From Listeria marthii FSL S4-120 (GTDB taxonomy: Bacteria > Bacillota > Bacilli > Lactobacillales > Listeriaceae): 8,854 nucleotides of DNA. Below, piece after piece: positions 6,280 through 8,854 of this stretch. How positions within the stretch are numbered: the stretch's first letter is position 1; each line of letters starts with the position of its first letter. Made by a program: the position numbers and the translations under genes. The stretch covers positions 707,602-716,455 of the forward strand of contig CM001047.1 in assembly GCA_000183865.1 (NCBI GenBank), written 5' to 3'. The notes under the pieces are model-generated. The model made no database searches. It was not told where the DNA came from and worked only from the letters and a program-made list of their open reading frames with translations.

Positions 6280-7685
6280 AAAATGTGCGGAAACTTGGAC
6301 TAGTGACAATTTTATTTTGGATGTTTTTTTCGGTTCAAGTTTTCGCAGCAGAACCGGAACTCGCTACAATCTCGCTTGAAAAGGAACAGCGGATTTTTAC
6401 GTCTGGTGAAGTGGTTTCGTTTGAAATCAAAAACGCCGCAGACTTAAAAATTGTCTTAGTAAATGAGCAGGGGCAGAGAAGAGTGCTGGACGGCGAATCA
6501 TATACGGTGACGGACTGGGATTTGGACGGGATCTACCGGGCGGAATTATATCAAGCGGATATTTCAAAACCGATTGCTATTGTAAATGATTTATTCGAAG
6601 TGAAACAACTTGGGGAACTTGCAAAGGATGAAACGGCGCCTAGTTTAAAAGCGATTGAGTTTACGCATGAGGATGATGTTTTGCTGACGAGTGTGCTACG
6701 CGTGTCAGCGGATTTGGTCGATGCGGAATCAGGCGTGAAAACTGCCACTTTGCTCATCCATAGTGATTCTAATGAGGCGGAAGTCAAACTCACGCAAAAT
6801 AACTGGACAGGGAAATTTGATGGGGAACTTCCTTTAGAAAAATATCAACCGGGTGAAAAACTCACTTTCCAACTGAAATTAGTTGATTTTGCGGGCAATG
6901 AAACCACGCTGGACTTAGAAAAGACTATCCAAATTTATCAGCCAATCGCGCCACTTTTAAGTTATGACGGAAGCGATATTACGAATAAGCCGCGGAAAAT
7001 CGGCCAAATAGGAAAGCAAATAGAGCTAACTCTCGATAAATACACCACCGAATTTCCCGAACTCGAAACAGAAAGCGGCAAGACAATCCCGTTAAATTGG
7101 CAAAAAACAGCGACCGAATGGAAGGGAAGTCTTACTTTACCGAAAGAACTAGCTGGTGAAATTATCCATATTCAAGGAACAACGCAAGCTATACTAGTTC
7201 GTGCCACTGGTGAACCTTTTAGCAATATTCAGTTAGTAAATAACAGCCTTTTAACAGGAATAATTAATCCGGATTTTGCGGTAATTTCTGGATTATACAT
7301 CGAAGTAAATGGTCAAAAATTCCCGGTTAAGCGCACGGATAATAGCTTTACAAGCGCAGAAATCACAACAACCGGCAAAATTACATTTTACTGGACGGAC
7401 TGGGACGATGAGGTTTATTCCAAACAACTGGATCAAGAAATCAAACCAATCATTCTACTACCAGACAAAGAAACAATCGCGCCGCCAGTATTACCAAACG
7501 AAAACGAGCCAATACTGACAAAACCTGCCCCTAAATCAGCTGCTGAATCACAAGAAAATGCTCCGAAAAAGCAGGCAAAGAAAGAAACCTCAACTAAAAA
7601 CAAGTCAAGCGGTATCCCGTTTTGGATTCCAGCGCTTATGATTATCGGCGTTATTATTTTTTCGGGTAATAGAGCAATGAAATAA
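6276..7685 (+). CDS. Secreted, C-terminally membrane-anchored protein of unknown function in the flagellar operon
   Basis: I do not recognise a named family. The protein is 469 residues from GTG at 6276, which overlaps fliY as GTGA; a second GTG at 6285 (residue 4) may be the true start. Residues 1-24 are a signal peptide: MKNVRKLG, a hydrophobic core, and a VFA cleavage site before AEPE. Residues of about 30-110 look beta-rich. Residues of about 118-220 resemble a bacterial Ig-like domain, opening with DETAPSLKAIEF, with DAESGV and ending near LVDFAGNET. More beta-rich sequence follows to about 390, then a Pro/Lys/Glu-rich stalk (about 395-445). A single hydrophobic segment at about 447-463 (IPFWIPALMIIGVIIF) ends in a five- to six-residue basic tail. 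No LPxTG motif is present. The product should therefore face the cell wall, held by a C-terminal anchor. Its place between fliY and the hook-associated genes suggests a role in the envelope part of the flagellum, perhaps passage through or anchoring in peptidoglycan; this is inference only. Confidence 0.85.
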   Translation: MKNVRKLGLVTILFWMFFSVQVFAAEPELATISLEKEQRIFTSGEVVSFEIKNAADLKIVLVNEQGQRRVLDGESYTVTDWDLDGIYRAELYQADISKPIAIVNDLFEVKQLGELAKDETAPSLKAIEFTHEDDVLLTSVLRVSADLVDAESGVKTATLLIHSDSNEAEVKLTQNNWTGKFDGELPLEKYQPGEKLTFQLKLVDFAGNETTLDLEKTIQIYQPIAPLLSYDGSDITNKPRKIGQIGKQIELTLDKYTTEFPELETESGKTIPLNWQKTATEWKGSLTLPKELAGEIIHIQGTTQAILVRATGEPFSNIQLVNNSLLTGIINPDFAVISGLYIEVNGQKFPVKRTDNSFTSAEITTTGKITFYWTDWDDEVYSKQLDQEIKPIILLPDKETIAPPVLPNENEPILTKPAPKSAAESQENAPKKQAKKETSTKNKSSGIPFWIPALMIIGVIIFSGNRAMK

Positions 7686-7695
7686 AAGCAGAAGT

Positions 7696-7703
7696 GAGGT
7701 GGA
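7696..7703 (+). promoter_or_regulatory. Ribosome binding site of the 3'-terminal partial gene
   Basis: GAGGTGGA lies about 4 nt before the ATG at 7708, which fixes the start of the last gene in the window. Confidence 0.6.
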
Positions 7704-7707
7704 CGGA

Positions 7708-8854
7708 ATGAAAATAGATGGCATTCAAGAATCCGCAGAAAATCGTAATCAACTAGAACGGGAACTAATTAAACAAAATCCAACTGCAAAAGAAGGCACA
7801 GTTAAAGCGCAAATGAATACAGAAGTCGCTGTACCAAAAACGCCGCCAGTATCCTTTTCCTTTAAAGAACTAAGCAGCTTGCAATTAAATGGAACAAGTA
7901 CAGCGAGCCTCGAATTATATATGAAATTAATGATGAATAACGCTAAAAAAGCGAATGACTTAATCTTTTATGTCATGCGCGCGGGCATAAAAAATCCAAC
8001 TGATTCCACTAAATGGCAAACAGTCAGAAGCGAAATCAGTAGTCAATTAAGCACCATTTTAATGAAACAGCATAATTTTGAAGCATACTTTTCCGAAAAT
8101 CCAGCCAATCAAAAACTGTTTTTAGCCAATCAAAAAATCATGAATGAAATATCCTTTCTATTAAAAATGTTGCCAACTTTGACGTTTGAAACAACTGGTA
8201 AATATGATTTCTTGCGGATGATGCAAATTGCTTCGGGCAACATGGAAACAGGTATCCAAATGATGCGTGAATTCCAAGGACATATCGAACACGCGACCAG
8301 ACTGGACCCCATTGTCGACGCTAAACAAGAAACCAACTGGATGATTAAAGTATTACGCGAATTTGGCAATATGTTCCAATCGCGCCACTTATTACCATAT
8401 GAATTGCAAGCAGAAAACATCAATATTTGGAAACTAGGCAGCGAATACTTAAAACTAATGAATCAACTTTTACCACAAATTGGCGCGTTTCCAAATGGCA
8501 ATATCAAAATTTTTCACCAACAAGCGACGAAACCATTAACTGAACTTTTCCAAGAACTGCAACGATTGGCGGATGGACAAATGACGCAAGGTGGAATCGC
8601 AGTTATTTTAGACCGGATGCAAGGCCAACTCACACGACTAGCACAACTGTTTCAAAAAATGGAAATCGAAGCAGGCTTTACAGATGCGGAACGGATTTTA
8701 GGCAGTGTCGATGCAGAATTTGCAAGCGATATGACGAAAATGATGCTACTCGCACAACAAGAAATGTCATTTTTTGATTTATTAGTAAAAGATTTCCGCA
8801 GTGTCTCCAAACAACCAATATTTTTCATGATAGTTGCTATATTTATTATTTTAT
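7708..8854 (+). CDS. Helical protein of unknown function with a hydrophobic C-terminal segment, 3' end outside the window
   Basis: The frame is open from ATG at 7708 to the window end, giving 382 complete codons without a stop. It begins MKIDGIQESAENRNQ. About 45 polar, Gln/Lys/Pro-containing residues look disordered. From about residue 52 the protein is rich in Leu, Met, Gln, Glu and Asn and looks almost wholly alpha-helical (for example SLELYMKLMMNNAKKANDLI and MMQIASGNMETGIQMMREFQ). No signal peptide or known catalytic motif is seen. The last residues, PIFFMIVAIFIIL, form the start of a hydrophobic segment cut by the window edge. If the protein ends soon after, it is a C-tail-anchored cytoplasmic protein; if not, a membrane domain follows. 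It lies 22 nt after the secreted-protein gene and is clearly in the same operon. I cannot assign a flagellar family; a cytoplasmic-face assembly or motor accessory is possible by context. Confidence 0.85.
   Translation, partial: MKIDGIQESAENRNQLERELIKQNPTAKEGTVKAQMNTEVAVPKTPPVSFSFKELSSLQLNGTSTASLELYMKLMMNNAKKANDLIFYVMRAGIKNPTDSTKWQTVRSEISSQLSTILMKQHNFEAYFSENPANQKLFLANQKIMNEISFLLKMLPTLTFETTGKYDFLRMMQIASGNMETGIQMMREFQGHIEHATRLDPIVDAKQETNWMIKVLREFGNMFQSRHLLPYELQAENINIWKLGSEYLKLMNQLLPQIGAFPNGNIKIFHQQATKPLTELFQELQRLADGQMTQGGIAVILDRMQGQLTRLAQLFQKMEIEAGFTDAERILGSVDAEFASDMTKMMLLAQQEMSFFDLLVKDFRSVSKQPIFFMIVAIFIIL

Noticed and set aside
7440..7520. Pro-rich stalk of the secreted protein checked for an LPxTG sortase signal
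   Set aside because: Sequences such as LPDKE and LPNEN occur but do not match LPxTG, and the protein ends in a membrane segment far downstream. C-terminal membrane anchoring is the simpler reading.
7686..7707. Possible terminator or promoter between the secreted protein and the last gene
   Set aside because: The 22-nt gap holds a ribosome binding site and no hairpin with a T-run.
8130..8423. A 97-codon minus-strand frame opposite the last gene
   Set aside because: The + strand frame from 7708 is open for 382 codons, has a ribosome binding site and continues the operon, so this is a shadow.

Overview
The window is a stretch of nine or ten tightly packed genes, all on the + strand, that build the flagellar motor, hook and switch of a low-GC Gram-positive bacterium. 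Three things suggest Listeria, most likely the L. monocytogenes/L. innocua group: the gene order (FliN-like, FliJ-like, FliK, FlgD, FlgE, a small SpoA protein, FliM, FliY, two unknown proteins), the strong AGGAGG-type ribosome binding sites, and the FliY architecture. From memory this order matches the segment around lmo0693 to lmo0702 of strain EGD-e. That assignment is recall and not a database result.

Layout. Positions 1-299 hold a FliN-type C-ring protein whose very first base lies outside the window. Positions 318-728 encode a small charged coiled-coil protein at the place where fliJ sits in Bacillus. Positions 744-3469 hold the hook module: fliK (hook-length control), flgD (hook scaffold) and flgE (hook protein). 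Positions 3483-6279 hold the switch module: a 78-residue stand-alone SpoA protein, fliM, and a fliY enlarged by an internal duplication. From 6276 onward are two genes I cannot assign to a known flagellar family: a secreted, C-terminally membrane-anchored protein with an Ig-like region, and a helical protein that runs off the window just as a hydrophobic segment begins.

Genes are separated by at most about 23 nt or overlap by 4 nt. No terminator, internal promoter, RNA gene, mobile element or CRISPR array is visible, so the window looks like the middle of one long polycistronic transcript. Several starts are TTG or GTG behind good ribosome binding sites. No gene-free stretch exceeds 30 nt.

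How the genes work together. FlgD caps the growing hook while FlgE polymerises, and FliK measures hook length and switches the export apparatus to filament substrates. FliM, FliY and the two small SpoA proteins would form the cytoplasmic C-ring. FliM carries the CheY-P docking peptide, and FliY would remove phosphate from CheY-P at the switch.

The most notable observation is that FliY carries two tandem CheC-like domains with a register of exactly 202 residues. Together they contain four complete [DS]-x3-E-x2-N-x22-P phosphatase signatures. The second most notable is the pair of unassigned envelope-associated proteins at 6276-8854.
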